DNA from: Stenotrophomonas oahuensis
GTDB taxonomy: Bacteria > Pseudomonadota > Gammaproteobacteria > Xanthomonadales > Xanthomonadaceae
DNA: 64,000 nt
NCBI RefSeq assembly: GCF_031834595.1
Contig: NZ_CP115541.1
Location: 3,590,501 to 3,654,500 of the forward strand
Direction: 5' to 3'
Shown piece after piece: positions 18,654 through 31,739 of the stretch (positions are counted from its first letter, which is position 1; each line of letters opens with the position of its first letter). Under the pieces are notes generated by a model, which saw only the letters and a list, made by a program, of their open reading frames with translations, was not told the origin of the DNA and searched no databases. Both the position numbers and the translations under genes were made by a program.

Positions 18654-19784
18654 GTGACCCAAGCCGCAATCCTCGTCCTCGAAGACGGCACCGTATTCGA
18701 GGGCGAATCCGTAGGCGCGCCCGGCCTGTCCGTCGGTGAAGTGGTGTTCAACACCGCCATGACCGGTTACCAGGAAGTGCTGACTGATCCTTCCTACGCC
18801 CGGCAGATGGTCACGCTGACCTACCCGCATATCGGCAACACCGGCATGACCGACCAGGACGACGAAGCCCGCAAGGTGTGGTCGGCCGGTCTGATCGTGC
18901 GCGATGTGCCGCGCCGTCCGAGCAACTGGCGCAGCCAGGTGTCGCTGCAGGACTGGCTGAACCAGCGTGGCGTGGTGGCCATTTCCGGCATCGACACCCG
19001 CAAGCTGACCCGCATCCTGCGCGAGAAGGGCGCGCAGAACGGCGCACTGATGGCCGGTGACGACATCAATGTCGACGTAGCGCTGGAAGCCGCGCGCAAA
19101 TTCCCGGGTCTGAAGGGCATGGACCTGGCCAAAGTGGTGAGCACGGATGCGACCTACAGCTGGAACGAGGGCCAGCTGGACCTGGACCGCAACGCGTTCG
19201 TCAACGCCGCGCCGCAATACAAGGTCGTCGCTTACGACTTCGGTGCCAAGCTGAACATCCTGCGCATGCTCGCCGAGCGCGGCTGCGATATCACCGTGGT
19301 GCCGGCGCAGACCCCGGCCGCCGAAGTGCTGGCGCTGAATCCGGACGGCGTGTTCCTGTCCAACGGCCCGGGCGACCCGGAGCCGTGCGACTACGCCATC
19401 GACGCCATCAAGGTGTTCCTGGACAAGAAGCTGCCGACCTTCGGCATCTGTCTGGGCCACCAGCTGCTGGCACTGGCCTCCGGTGCGAAGACCGTCAAGA
19501 TGGGCCACGGCCACCACGGTGCCAACCACCCGGTGCAGGACCTGGACAGCGGCCGGGTGATGATCACCTCGCAGAACCACGGTTTTGCGGTGGATGAAGC
19601 CACGCTGCCGGCCACCCTGCGCGTGACCCACCGCTCGCTGTTCGACGGCACCAACCAGGGCATCGCCCGCACCGACGTGCCGGCGTTCTCGTTCCAGGGT
19701 CACCCGGAAGCCTCGCCCGGTCCGCACGACGTCAGCCCGCTGTTCGACCAGTTCGTGGCGCTGATGGCGCAGGCCAAGGCCTGA
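18654..19784 (+). CDS. carA: Carbamoyl-phosphate synthase small subunit
   Basis: Glutamine amidotransferase subunit that feeds ammonia to CarB for arginine and pyrimidine synthesis. The protein has 376 residues. GTG at 18654 begins [19 protein letters not shown]. The class-I amidotransferase core is visible: [14 protein letters not shown], the nucleophile Cys in [12 protein letters not shown], and the catalytic His in [15 protein letters not shown]. The 102-bp gap to carB contains a hairpin ACAGCGTG/CACGCTGT (19840-19868) that might modulate carB expression. Confidence 0.96.
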   Translation: MTQAAILVLEDGTVFEGESVGAPGLSVGEVVFNTAMTGYQEVLTDPSYARQMVTLTYPHIGNTGMTDQDDEARKVWSAGLIVRDVPRRPSNWRSQVSLQDWLNQRGVVAISGIDTRKLTRILREKGAQNGALMAGDDINVDVALEAARKFPGLKGMDLAKVVSTDATYSWNEGQLDLDRNAFVNAAPQYKVVAYDFGAKLNILRMLAERGCDITVVPAQTPAAEVLALNPDGVFLSNGPGDPEPCDYAIDAIKVFLDKKLPTFGICLGHQLLALASGAKTVKMGHGHHGANHPVQDLDSGRVMITSQNHGFAVDEATLPATLRVTHRSLFDGTNQGIARTDVPAFSFQGHPEASPGPHDVSPLFDQFVALMAQAKA

Positions 19785-19886
19785 TGCGACGCGCCGCTGC
19801 CCCAGGCGCGGCGCGGTTCCACCCCCAGTTTCCTGATCGACAGCGTGCGATCACCCCACACACGCTGTACTGACTTAGAGAAGAAA

Positions 19887-23125
<3,239 letters not shown>

Positions 23126-23129
<4 letters not shown>

Positions 23130-23602
23130 GAGCACCCATCACCCTGAAAGGCGCGCAGAAGCTGCGCGACGAACTGGATCACCTGAAGACGGTCAAGCGC
23201 CCGAAGGTCATTGCTGCCATCGCCGAAGCGCGTGAGCACGGTGACCTGAAGGAAAACGCCGAGTACCACGCCGCGCGCGAAGAGCAGGGCTTCATTGAAG
23301 GCCGCATCAAGCAGCTGGAAGGCGAGCTGTCGCATGCCGAGATCATCGACATCAGCAAGCTCAACGCCGGCAGCAAGGTGGTGTTCGGTGCGAGCGTGAC
23401 CCTGGCCGACGTGGACACCGACGAAGAGAAGCAGTACCAGATCGTGGGTGACCTGGAAGCGGACATCAAGCAGGGGCTGATTGCCATCTCCTCGCCGGTG
23501 GCCCGTGCGCTGATCGGCAAGAACGAAGGTGACAGCATCACCATCGACGCGCCGGCCGGCCAGCGCGAGTACGAAATCGTCAGTGTGCAGTACCTGGCCT
23601 GA
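23126..23602 (+). CDS. greA: Transcription elongation factor GreA
   Basis: A 158-residue factor that rescues backtracked RNA polymerase by stimulating transcript cleavage. ATG at 23126 overlaps the carB stop. The N-terminal coiled coil includes [19 protein letters not shown], whose tip Asp/Glu residues chelate the catalytic Mg. The C-terminal domain ends with [16 protein letters not shown] and [10 protein letters not shown]. The order carB-greA-rpfE-recJ is conserved in xanthomonads. Confidence 0.96.
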
Positions 23603-23605
23603 CCC

Positions 23606-24526
23606 GTGGCCAGCGCGACCCTGCTGCTGCCGGCGCGCAGCCGGTTCCCGGCCGCGCCCTTGCCCGATGATGTGGCCAGGGCGCTGGGCCGCGCCGAGCG
23701 CAGTACGGTGGAGGCGGGCGAGCGCGCCCAGCTGCAGCGGCATTTCCAGCTGCAGCCGGCGCACTGGCCGGTGGCCGCGCTGACCCGCCAGCTGGATGTC
23801 GGCGATGCGGTGGACGGCGTCTGGCTGCGTGCCGATCCGGCTAATGTGGCCCCGGACATGCAGGGCGCTCGGATGATGGGGCATGGCGACACGCTGCGCC
23901 CGGACGACGAGGACGTGGCCGCGCTGCTGCCTGCGCTGCAGCCGCTGTTTGCCGGCTACGGTTTCACCCTGGATGCCCCGGTGCCCAGCCGGTGGTACCT
24001 ACGCTTGCCTGAAGAGATCCAGCTGCCCGCGTTTGCCGCGCCGGATGATGTGCTGGGGGATGATCTGTTCGACCATCTGCCGCCCGGTGACACCGGTCGG
24101 TTGTGGCGGGCGCTGCTGACCGAGGCCCAGGTCATGCTGCATCAGCACGACTGGAATGCGCGTCGCGTGGCCGCGGGCAAGCGCCCGATCAATTCGTTGT
24201 GGTTCTGGGGCGGTGGTGAACTGCCGCAGAGCGTCAGCACGGCCTATGCGCAGGTGCGCAGCCGTGAATCGCTGCTGCAGGCGCTGGCCAAGGCGGCCGG
24301 CGTCGAGGTCGGTGGTGACCAGCCGGTGGATGCACTGGTGGACTTGCGCCAGCTGCGTTCGCTGGAACAGCTGGGGAATGAGGCGATTCGTCCCTTGCTG
24401 GCGGCATTGCAGCGCGGCGAGTTGCGCCGGCTCGTGCTGGATTTCGAGGATGGTCTGCGGTTTGAGCTGGACAAAGGCCAGCGCTGGAAACTGTGGAAGA
24501 AGCCGTTGCAACTGCAGGACGCATGA
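23606..24526 (+). CDS. rpfE: RpfE, conserved protein of the xanthomonad rpf region
   Basis: A 306-residue cytoplasmic protein starting at GTG 23606, three bases after the greA stop, and overlapping recJ by 4 bases. Recognised from its position between greA and recJ and from RPINSLWFWGGGELP, the hallmark of this family, which shows a remote phosphoglycerate-mutase/phosphatase flavour. In Xanthomonas the gene was named in the rpf locus, where effects on extracellular enzymes and polysaccharide are mild. The biochemical activity is unknown. It has an Asp/Glu-rich middle and a C-terminal FELDKGQRWKLWKKP. Confidence 0.85.
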   Translation: MASATLLLPARSRFPAAPLPDDVARALGRAERSTVEAGERAQLQRHFQLQPAHWPVAALTRQLDVGDAVDGVWLRADPANVAPDMQGARMMGHGDTLRPDDEDVAALLPALQPLFAGYGFTLDAPVPSRWYLRLPEEIQLPAFAAPDDVLGDDLFDHLPPGDTGRLWRALLTEAQVMLHQHDWNARRVAAGKRPINSLWFWGGGELPQSVSTAYAQVRSRESLLQALAKAAGVEVGGDQPVDALVDLRQLRSLEQLGNEAIRPLLAALQRGELRRLVLDFEDGLRFELDKGQRWKLWKKPLQLQDA

Positions 24527-26256
24527 CCACCTCCCACACCGCCCGAATTCAACGTCGCCCGATCATTGAATGCGCGGGCTGGCCCGCCGACACGCTGCCG
24601 TTGCTGCAGCGCCTCTACACCGCGCGCGGTGTTACCGATCCCGCTCAGGCGCAACCAAAACTGGCCCAGCTGCACGCCCCCGACCTCATGGGCGGCATGC
24701 AGGCCGCGGTCGACCTGCTGGCGCACGCAATCGCCCACAACGAACGCATCCTCGTGGTCGGTGACTTCGACTGCGACGGTGCCACCGCCTGCGCGGTCGG
24801 CGTGCGCGGACTGCGCCTGCTCGGCGCACGTGACGTGGTGCACGCCGTGCCCAACCGCATGCTGCACGGCTACGGCCTCTCGCCCTCGCTGGTGGCCGAG
24901 CTTGCAGCGCTGCAGCCGGGATTGCTGGTGACGGTAGACCACGGCATCGCCTGCCACGCCGGTGTCACTGCCGCCAAGGCGCTGGGCTGGAAGGTGCTGG
25001 TCACCGACCACCATTTGCCCGGCGAACACCTGCCACCCGCGGACGCGCTGGTCGATCCGAACCTGCAGGGCGATGCGTTCCCGAGCAAAGCGCTGGCGGG
25101 CGTTGGCGTGATCTTCTACGTGCTGATGGCACTGCGTCGCCACCTGCGCGAGCAGGGCGCTTTCGCCAGCGCCCCCGAACCCGACCTGCTGACCCTGCTC
25201 GACCTGGTCGCGGTCGGCACCGTGGCCGACCTGGTCGCACTGGACGCGAACAACCGCGCATTGGTGTCGGCTGGCCTGCGCCGCCTGCGGGCTGGGCAGG
25301 GCTGTGTCGGTCTGCAGGCACTGATCGAAGCCAGCGGGCGTGACGCCAAGCGATTGAGCGCGACCGATATCGGCTTCGCGCTGGGGCCACGCCTCAATGC
25401 GGCCGGGCGACTGGAAGACATGGCGCTCGGCATCGAGCTGCTGCTCACTGAAGATCGCGCCCAGGCCCGTGAGATTGCCCAGACCCTCGAGCAGATCAAC
25501 GCCGAGCGTCGCGCCGTGCAGCAGCTGATGACCGACGATGCCGAACTGGCGGTGTCACGCGCCGTGCTCACGGCCGAGGGTGAGCGCCCGATTGCGGCGT
25601 GTCTGTTCGATGCCGAATGGCATCCGGGTGTCGTTGGGTTGGTCGCTTCGAAGATGAAGGATCGCCTGCACCGGCCGGTGATTGCGTTCGCGCCTTCCGA
25701 GCCCGGTAGCGATTCACTGCGTGGTTCGGCACGTTCAATTGCCGGCTTCCATATCCGTGATGCGCTGGCGCTGGTGAATGCCGCGCACCCGGGCTTGATC
25801 GACAAGTTCGGCGGTCACGCCATGGCGGCGGGGCTGAGCCTGGCGCGGGCGAATCTGGCTGTGTTCGAGCAGGCGTTCCTGGCGGTGGTGCAGGGGCAGA
25901 TGGATCCTGCGTCACTGCAGCAACTATTGATGAGTGACGGCGAGCTGGGCGCGGATGAGCTGGATTTCCGCCACGCCGAAGCGCTGCGCCTTGCGGGACC
26001 ATGGGGGCAGGGCTTCCCTGAGCCTTTGTTCGACGGGCATTTCCAGGTGGCACGCTGGCAGGTGCTCAAGGAGAAGCATCTCAAGCTGAGCCTGCGCGTG
26101 CCGGGCCGGGCTGAGCCGCTCAATGCGATTCACTTCAGCGGCTGGACCGGCAATGCACCGGCCAACCATGTGCATATCGCGTACCGGTTGGTGAGTGATG
26201 ATTACCGGGGTGGTGGCGCGATTCAGTTGATCATCGAGCATTGCGCTGACGCGTGA
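24523..26256 (+). CDS. recJ: Single-stranded-DNA-specific exonuclease RecJ
   Basis: A 577-residue 5'-3' ssDNA exonuclease for recombination and mismatch repair. ATG at 24523 overlaps rpfE (ATGA) and gives MTTSHTARIQRRPIIE. DHH-family motifs: I DFDCDGATA (about residue 90), II NRMLHGYG, III DHGI, IV the DHH itself in VTDHHLPGEH. The DHHA1 part contains GRLEDMALGIEL and the GGHAMAAGLS motif. A C-terminal OB-fold (HFSGWTGNAPANHVHIAYRL) completes the usual architecture. Confidence 0.96.
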   Translation: MTTSHTARIQRRPIIECAGWPADTLPLLQRLYTARGVTDPAQAQPKLAQLHAPDLMGGMQAAVDLLAHAIAHNERILVVGDFDCDGATACAVGVRGLRLLGARDVVHAVPNRMLHGYGLSPSLVAELAALQPGLLVTVDHGIACHAGVTAAKALGWKVLVTDHHLPGEHLPPADALVDPNLQGDAFPSKALAGVGVIFYVLMALRRHLREQGAFASAPEPDLLTLLDLVAVGTVADLVALDANNRALVSAGLRRLRAGQGCVGLQALIEASGRDAKRLSATDIGFALGPRLNAAGRLEDMALGIELLLTEDRAQAREIAQTLEQINAERRAVQQLMTDDAELAVSRAVLTAEGERPIAACLFDAEWHPGVVGLVASKMKDRLHRPVIAFAPSEPGSDSLRGSARSIAGFHIRDALALVNAAHPGLIDKFGGHAMAAGLSLARANLAVFEQAFLAVVQGQMDPASLQQLLMSDGELGADELDFRHAEALRLAGPWGQGFPEPLFDGHFQVARWQVLKEKHLKLSLRVPGRAEPLNAIHFSGWTGNAPANHVHIAYRLVSDDYRGGGAIQLIIEHCADA

Positions 26257-26265
26257 GGGATTGCG

Positions 26266-26289
26266 GTGACACGCATGGCGTGTCACTAC
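26266..26289 (-). repeat. GTAG-REP (SMAG-like) palindrome
   Basis: GTGACACGC/GCGTGTCAC with loop ATG (26266-26286), ending in CTAC (26286-26289). It sits just after recJ. A lone GTAG (26296-26299) without a clear stem follows. Confidence 0.75.
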
Positions 26290-26317
26290 AGGGCCGTAGT
26301 GGCAATGCGGGGAAATG

Positions 26318-26385
26318 GTAGAGTCGGTCGACAGACGACTGCCGATAGCGGCGATCGGTGCGGCGAACGCATGACCCGTTGCCGA
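26318..26385 (+). repeat. Half copy of the GTAG module found in the 51-53 kb array
   Basis: Begins GTAGAGTCGGTCGACAGACG and continues through a GCCGATAGCGGCGATCGGTG hairpin to AACGCATGAC. Over about 58 bp it matches, with scattered changes, the left half of the GTAG...CTAC segment inside the 250-bp modules at 51111, 52057 and 53036, and a further relative at 57464. It lies between recJ and the DUF1176 gene end. Confidence 0.65.
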
Positions 26386-26398
26386 GCAGACACGCGAC

Positions 26399-27433
26399 TC
26401 AGGGTTCCTTGATTTCGCTCACCAATGACGGCATCTGCCACGCACCGCCAGCGGCGACCAGACGGCACAACCCGGTATTGGAGTCGTCGGTCTGTACGTA
26501 CTCGCTGCCGTTCCACGCCCAGGCCGCCGTGCTCCAGCAGTCTCCCAGACCACGGCTCTTGTGCGAGGCACTAATGGTGCGGGTGTCGTCGTCCACGCCG
26601 AGGTTGGTGATGTAGCGCGGCTGATACGGCGCGCGGTCATTGACCACCCAGTAGCCGGACCCTTCGTTGTAGGCTCCGCGCCAGCACACGGTGGAAGCCA
26701 GCAGGTGCTTGCTGTCCAGCCGCTTGACCGTGACCGGCTGCGGCTCCTCGTCGAATTGGGTACCTTCGGCCGGATGCAGCGCATCACAGTCGTCGGCAGA
26801 CGTCGCGGCCGCCAGGGCTGCGCGCAGGGCAGGCACACTGGCCAATGCCTCATCGGCAGCCGTGGTCTGCACGCGCTTGCCCAGCGTGACCACCGGCACC
26901 GGCAACGCCGGCAGCACGCTGGCTTCGGCACGGTTGCCTTTGCGCATGATCGCACCGGGCGTGCCCAGCCGGCCCTGGAACTCGTCCATTTTCAGCAGCA
27001 CCGCAGAAGCGCCGCGATCGGAGAGCGCCCAGCGGCGACCATTGTTGCCGATCAGCTCGATCCGGCTGTCCTTGACCAGCGCCTTCAGCAGGGCGCTGAC
27101 CTGCGCCGCGGAGAAGTCTGTGTTCTCCTTCACCGCACCCAATGAAGTGCCATTGATCTGCAGGCTGACTGCGCTGGGCAGGTCGCTCTCCTCATACTCG
27201 CCGAGCATCAGCTGGCCGGTGATAGGTTGGTTCGGTCCGCCCTTGCGGGTCAGCAGCACCGACACCGGGTCATCGCCGGCGTCTTCGTTCTGGTAGCCGG
27301 CCGCGCGGCAGGTGCGGGTGTTGTCGCAGGCCAGGGTCCAATCGTTGTGGGTGAACTCAACCCCCTTCAGCGGGGCGGCATGGGCAGCGGGTAACAGCGT
27401 GGCAAGCAGCAGGCAGGCCAGAGGCAGGCGCAT
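26399..27433 (-). CDS. DUF1176 periplasmic protein
   Basis: A 344-residue exported protein: AAGGAAG precedes ATG 27433, and the signal peptide is MRLPLACLLLATLLPAAHA. The mature part starts APLKGVEFTHNDWTLACDNTRTC, the start typical of DUF1176 proteins, with paired Cys (Cys in WTLAC and TRTC) and further Cys in SADDCDALH, STVCWRG, LGDCW and TGLCRL. Function is unknown; a soluble periplasmic role is likely. It is divergent from the VIT/VWA gene, with 138 bp between the starts. Confidence 0.85.
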   Translation of the reverse strand: MRLPLACLLLATLLPAAHAAPLKGVEFTHNDWTLACDNTRTCRAAGYQNEDAGDDPVSVLLTRKGGPNQPITGQLMLGEYEESDLPSAVSLQINGTSLGAVKENTDFSAAQVSALLKALVKDSRIELIGNNGRRWALSDRGASAVLLKMDEFQGRLGTPGAIMRKGNRAEASVLPALPVPVVTLGKRVQTTAADEALASVPALRAALAAATSADDCDALHPAEGTQFDEEPQPVTVKRLDSKHLLASTVCWRGAYNEGSGYWVVNDRAPYQPRYITNLGVDDDTRTISASHKSRGLGDCWSTAAWAWNGSEYVQTDDSNTGLCRLVAAGGAWQMPSLVSEIKEP

Positions 27434-27571
27434 GCGATCTTCCTTGTAGGGTACGGTCCGTGGGGCTGTCAGCGTGGCGCAAGGCGACCCTTCTGTCCAT
27501 GTGCAATGGCTTCAACCCCGTTTGCCACGCTGGTGCGTTCAAGGTTCCGTCATCGTCATCAGGAGCGTCAC

Positions 27572-30490
27572 ATGGACAGCGTGCTGCGCAGGTTGGGGTG
27601 GGGGATCGCGGTGTGGGTTGCTGTTGCCGTGGGGCAGGGTGCGGCCGCGCAGTCGGCTGGGCAGGGCCTGCTGAAGGTGGCGGGAGCCGAGCGTGAGGTG
27701 CAATTGGAACGCGCGCAGTTGCACAGCCGGGTCGCCGCCGGACTGGGTGAAACCCGGATCGAGCTGGTCTTCCGCAATCTCAATAACCGCGTGCTGGAAG
27801 GCAACCTGGAGTTTCCGCTGGCCGATGGCCAGCAGGTGACCGCCTTTGCGCTGGATATTGATGGAGCACTGCGTGACGCGGTGCCGGTGCCCAAGGACAA
27901 GGGCCGACAGGTGTTCGAGGCCATCGAACGACGCGGCGTGGACCCGGGCCTTCTGGAGCAGACCGCCGGCAACCAGTTCCGGCTGCGCATCTACCCGATA
28001 CCGGCGCACGGCACACGCCGGGTCGCCCTGACCGTGCGCGAGACGCTGCCGCTGGATGCCAAGGGGCTGCGCTGGAACCTGCCGATGCAGTTCGCGCAGG
28101 GCGCGCAGCAGGTGCAGGTGCAGCTGGACGCCGTCGGTACCGGCGTTCCGGTCAAGCGCGGTACCTCTCCGCTGGAACTCACCCTGGCCGGTGCCACCTG
28201 GCGGGCACGCTGGCAGGGGCGCGGTGACCAACTGCCCGCGCAGCTGGGCTGGACCCTGCCGCTGCCGCGGGGCATCAGCGGCGTGCAGGGCCTGTTCAAC
28301 GGCGAACGCTACTTCATGCTGCAGGTGCCGGTGACGGGCCAGCCCCGGCCGCGTGCGCTGCCGCGCCGCATCGGGTTGGTCTGGGATGCGTCCGGCTCCG
28401 GCCGCCAGCGCGACACCGCCGCCGAATTGACGGTGCTGGACCGCTACTTCCAGGCGGTGGGCCAGGCCCAGGTGCAATTGACCGTACTGCGTGATCGCGC
28501 CGAGCCGATGCGTCGCTTCAACGTGCAGGGCGGCAACTGGAGCGCGCTGCGTCGTGAGCTGGAAGGCCTGGTCTATGACGGGGGCAGTGCGCTCAACGAC
28601 TGGGCGGCGAGTCCCGATGTAGATGAAACCCTGGTGGTCAGCGATGGCATCGGCAACTTTGGTGCCCGCACGCGGCCCGCATTGCAGCCCGGGCAGCCGC
28701 TGTACGCGCTGAGCGGTGCCGGTGCCCGGACCGATGCGTCGCACCTGCGCTACTGGGTGGAAGGCAGCGGCGGTCAGGTGCTGGTCCTCGCTGGCGTGGA
28801 TGACGTGACCTCGGTCGCCGAACGCCTGCTGCGGCAGGCGCCGGCTCGCATCGAACCGCAGGGGCAAGGTCTTGCCGATCTGCTGCTGGATGACACGCAG
28901 GCGGGTCAGGGCTGGGTGCGGGTAATGGGGCGCATCACCGCTCAGCCGGCATCGCTGCGACTGCGCCTGCCCAGCGCAGACGGCTCCACCACCGAACAGA
29001 CGATGGCCATGAACGGACTGCCCGATGCTGACGGCGGGATGGCCGCGTACGCCTGGGCGTCGCATCAGCTGCAACGGATGCAGAGCGACCGCACGGTGCC
29101 GATGTCGACGACCCAGGCGTTCGCGCTGAAGTTTGGCCTGGTCAGCGCGGATACCTCGCTGCTGGTACTGGAAACGCTGGAGGACTACCTGCGTTACGGC
29201 ATCCGCCCGCCGGTTCCGCTGCAGGCCGAATACGACAAGCGCCACGCCCTGCAGATCCGTGACGAGGCCGAACAGCGCCGCCAGCGTCTGGATGCCATCG
29301 CGCGCCAGTTTGCCGAACGTGAGCAATGGTGGAACCGCAGTTGGCCCAAAGGATCGCGTCCGCAGGAACCGGACCCGCGCAGCAAGCAGCGGTCAGCGGG
29401 ATGGGGTGAGGCCGCGCGCGAGGCGCGTGCTGCGCCGCCGCCGCCGGCACCGGCTGCACCCGCGATGACGCTGGCTGCCGCGAACGCCAGCGACAACCAG
29501 ACACTGGATGCCATCAGCGTGACCAGCAGCCGTATCCAGGAGGAAGCCTACGCGCCTGCCGCAGCGGATGCGCCGGCCAATGGTGGTCAGCTGCGGATCA
29601 CCCTCAGTGCCTGGCAGCCCGACTCGCGGTATGCCCGCCAGCTGCGCGCCGCCGCACCCGCGCAGGTCTACGCCCTGTACCTGAAGGAGCGCGATGAACA
29701 CGCCAACAGCAGCGCGTTCTACCTGGACGTGGCCGACATCCTGCTGGAGCGAGGTCAGCGCGAGCTGGCCATCCGGGTGCTGTCCAACCTGGCCGAAATG
29801 CAGCTGGAAAACCGCCATGTGCTGCGCGTGCTGGGCTACCGGCTGATGCAGGCCAACGCCCCGGAACTGGCCGTGCCGGTGTTCCGGCAGGTGTTGGCGA
29901 TGGGCGAGGAGGAGCCGCAGAGCTTCCGCGACCTGGGCCTGGCGCTGGAGGCGGCCGGTCAGGCGCAGGCCGCGGTGGATGCGCTCAACGAAGTGGTGAT
30001 CCGCCCGTGGGACGCCCGCTTCGACGGCATTTCGCTGATCGCACTGGATGAACTGAACACGCTGGCCAGCCGCACCAAGGTGAATCTGGACAAGGTCGAC
30101 CCGCGCCTGCGCCGGCCCATGCCGCTGGACCTGCGGGTGGTGCTGGGCTGGGACAGCGACAACAGCGACATGGACCTGTGGGTGACCGATCCGAATGGCG
30201 AGCGCGCCTATTACGGCAACCGCCTGACCTGGCAGGGCGGGCAGATGTCGCGGGACTTCACCGGGGGCTATGGACCGGAGCAGTTCTCGCTGCGCCAAGC
30301 CAAGCCCGGTGTTTACAAGGTGGAAGCCAACTATTTCGGCAGCCGCGAGCAGCTGGTGACCGGGGCGACCACGCTGATGCTGCGGCTGACCACGAAGTGG
30401 GGTGCCAAGGGGCAGCAGGACCAGTACGTGACGATGCGGCTCAAGGATGACAGTGAGACGGTGCTGGTGGGCGAATTCGAGGTGAGGTGA
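27572..30490 (+). CDS. VIT / VWA-like / DUF2135 secreted protein
   Basis: A 972-residue exported protein. ATG 27572 follows AGGAGCGTCAC, and the signal peptide ends QGAAAQSA. The VIT domain lies at about residues 35-160 (LEFPLADGQQVTAFALDIDG and KGRQVFEAIERRGVDPGLLE). A VWA-like domain follows at about 260-400, but its MIDAS is degenerate (WDASGSGRQRD). A Pro/Ala linker at about 620-640 leads to TLDAISVTSSRIQEE, which looks like a xanthomonad TonB box. The C-terminal DUF2135 domain includes GWDSDNSDMDLWVTDPNGE. The family is usually linked to surface or protein-protein interactions; no activity is known. Confidence 0.85.
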   Translation: MDSVLRRLGWGIAVWVAVAVGQGAAAQSAGQGLLKVAGAEREVQLERAQLHSRVAAGLGETRIELVFRNLNNRVLEGNLEFPLADGQQVTAFALDIDGALRDAVPVPKDKGRQVFEAIERRGVDPGLLEQTAGNQFRLRIYPIPAHGTRRVALTVRETLPLDAKGLRWNLPMQFAQGAQQVQVQLDAVGTGVPVKRGTSPLELTLAGATWRARWQGRGDQLPAQLGWTLPLPRGISGVQGLFNGERYFMLQVPVTGQPRPRALPRRIGLVWDASGSGRQRDTAAELTVLDRYFQAVGQAQVQLTVLRDRAEPMRRFNVQGGNWSALRRELEGLVYDGGSALNDWAASPDVDETLVVSDGIGNFGARTRPALQPGQPLYALSGAGARTDASHLRYWVEGSGGQVLVLAGVDDVTSVAERLLRQAPARIEPQGQGLADLLLDDTQAGQGWVRVMGRITAQPASLRLRLPSADGSTTEQTMAMNGLPDADGGMAAYAWASHQLQRMQSDRTVPMSTTQAFALKFGLVSADTSLLVLETLEDYLRYGIRPPVPLQAEYDKRHALQIRDEAEQRRQRLDAIARQFAEREQWWNRSWPKGSRPQEPDPRSKQRSAGWGEAAREARAAPPPPAPAAPAMTLAAANASDNQTLDAISVTSSRIQEEAYAPAAADAPANGGQLRITLSAWQPDSRYARQLRAAAPAQVYALYLKERDEHANSSAFYLDVADILLERGQRELAIRVLSNLAEMQLENRHVLRVLGYRLMQANAPELAVPVFRQVLAMGEEEPQSFRDLGLALEAAGQAQAAVDALNEVVIRPWDARFDGISLIALDELNTLASRTKVNLDKVDPRLRRPMPLDLRVVLGWDSDNSDMDLWVTDPNGERAYYGNRLTWQGGQMSRDFTGGYGPEQFSLRQAKPGVYKVEANYFGSREQLVTGATTLMLRLTTKWGAKGQQDQYVTMRLKDDSETVLVGEFEVR

Positions 30491-30530
30491 CAGCACCGGC
30501 CGATCCCAACATGAACGGGGCCGCTGGCGC

Positions 30531-30536
30531 TATAAT
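30531..30536 (+). promoter_or_regulatory. -10 element, candidate prfB promoter
   Basis: A perfect TATAAT in the context GGCGCTATAATCGG, 34 bp before the prfB ATG, would start transcription near 30543. No convincing -35 hexamer is seen 17 bp upstream. Such an AT-rich perfect hexamer stands out in this GC-rich sequence. Confidence 0.5.
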
Positions 30537-30570
30537 CGGCGGTCTTGTCCAAGCCTTCATGACTGCCGAT

Positions 30571-31696
30571 ATGATCGAGCTCAATCCCGTGCGCCAGCGA
30601 ATCACCGATCTGACCGATCGCGTGGTCTCGCTCAGGGGGTATCTTTGACTACGACGCCAAGAAAGAGCGTCTGGAAGAAGTAACCCGGGAACTGGAAAAC
30701 CCCGACATCTGGAACAACCCGGAGTATGCCCAGAACCTGGGCAAGGAACGCTCCCTGCTGGACAAGACGGTGGGCGGCATCGCCACCATCCTGGACGGGT
30801 TGACCGAAAGCACCGAACTGCTGGAACTGGCTGAAAGCGAGCAGGACGAAGACACCGCGCTGGCCGTGGTCGCCGACCTGGACAAGTACCAGAAGCACGT
30901 GGAACAGCTGGAATTCCAGCGCATGTTCTCCGGCGAGATGGACAGCGCGGCCGCCTTCGTCGACATCCAGGCCGGTGCCGGTGGCACCGAAGCCCAGGAT
31001 TGGGCCGAAATCCTGCTGCGCATGTACCTGCGCTGGTGCGAATCGCGCGGCTGGAAGACCGAACTGATGGAGGTCTCCGGCGGTGACGTCGCTGGCATCA
31101 AGTCGGCCACGCTGCGCGTGGAAGGCGACTATGCCTATGGCTGGCTGAAGACCGAAACCGGCGTGCACCGCCTGGTGCGCAAGTCGCCGTTCGACTCCGA
31201 CAACCGTCGCCACACCAGCTTCACCTCGGTGTTCGTGTCGCCGGAAATCGACGACAACATCGACATCACCATCAACCCGGCTGACCTGCGCACCGACGTG
31301 TACCGCTCCTCCGGTGCCGGTGGTCAGCACGTCAACAAGACCGAGTCGGCGGTGCGTATCACCCACGTGCCCAGCGGCATCGTGGTGGCCTGCCAGACTG
31401 GCCGCAGCCAGCACCAGAACCGCGACAACGCGATGAAGATGCTGGCCGCCAAGCTGTACGAGCTTGAAATCCAGAAGCGCAACGCGGAAAAGGACGCCGT
31501 GGAAGCGACCAAGTCCGACATCGGCTGGGGCAGCCAGATCCGCAACTACGTGCTCGACCAGAGCCGTATCAAGGACCTGCGCACCGGCATCGAGCGTTCC
31601 GATACGCAGAAGGTGCTCGATGGCGACCTCGACGAGTTCGTCGAAGCCAGCCTGAAGTCCGGCCTGGAAGTCGGCTCCAAGCGCCTCGACGCGTAA
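30571..31696 (+). CDS. prfB: Peptide chain release factor 2 (programmed +1 frameshift)
   Basis: RF2 recognises UGA and UAA. The gene reads ATG 30571 ([20 protein letters not shown]) to an in-frame TGA at 30646-30648, then continues +1 from GAC 30647 to TAA 31694-31696. Skipping T30646 gives 374 residues. The tripeptide anticodon SPF (RKSPFDSDN) and the catalytic GGQ at residues 250-252 are present. The frameshift makes RF2 autoregulated by its own abundance. An alternative in-frame ATG lies at 30559. lysS follows, as in E. coli and the xanthomonads. Confidence 0.96.
30634..30649 (+). promoter_or_regulatory. prfB programmed +1 frameshift site
   Basis: AGGGGGTATCTTTGAC: an internal Shine-Dalgarno-like AGGGGG (30634-30639), then the slippery CTT TGA with C after the stop. 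This is the universally conserved bacterial RF2 recoding signal. When RF2 is scarce the ribosome slips from CTT to TTT and reads GAC next. Confidence 0.96.
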
Positions 31697-31739
31697 TTCC
31701 CTCCCTTTGTATCCCCCGCACAAGACCAGCGACCACGCC

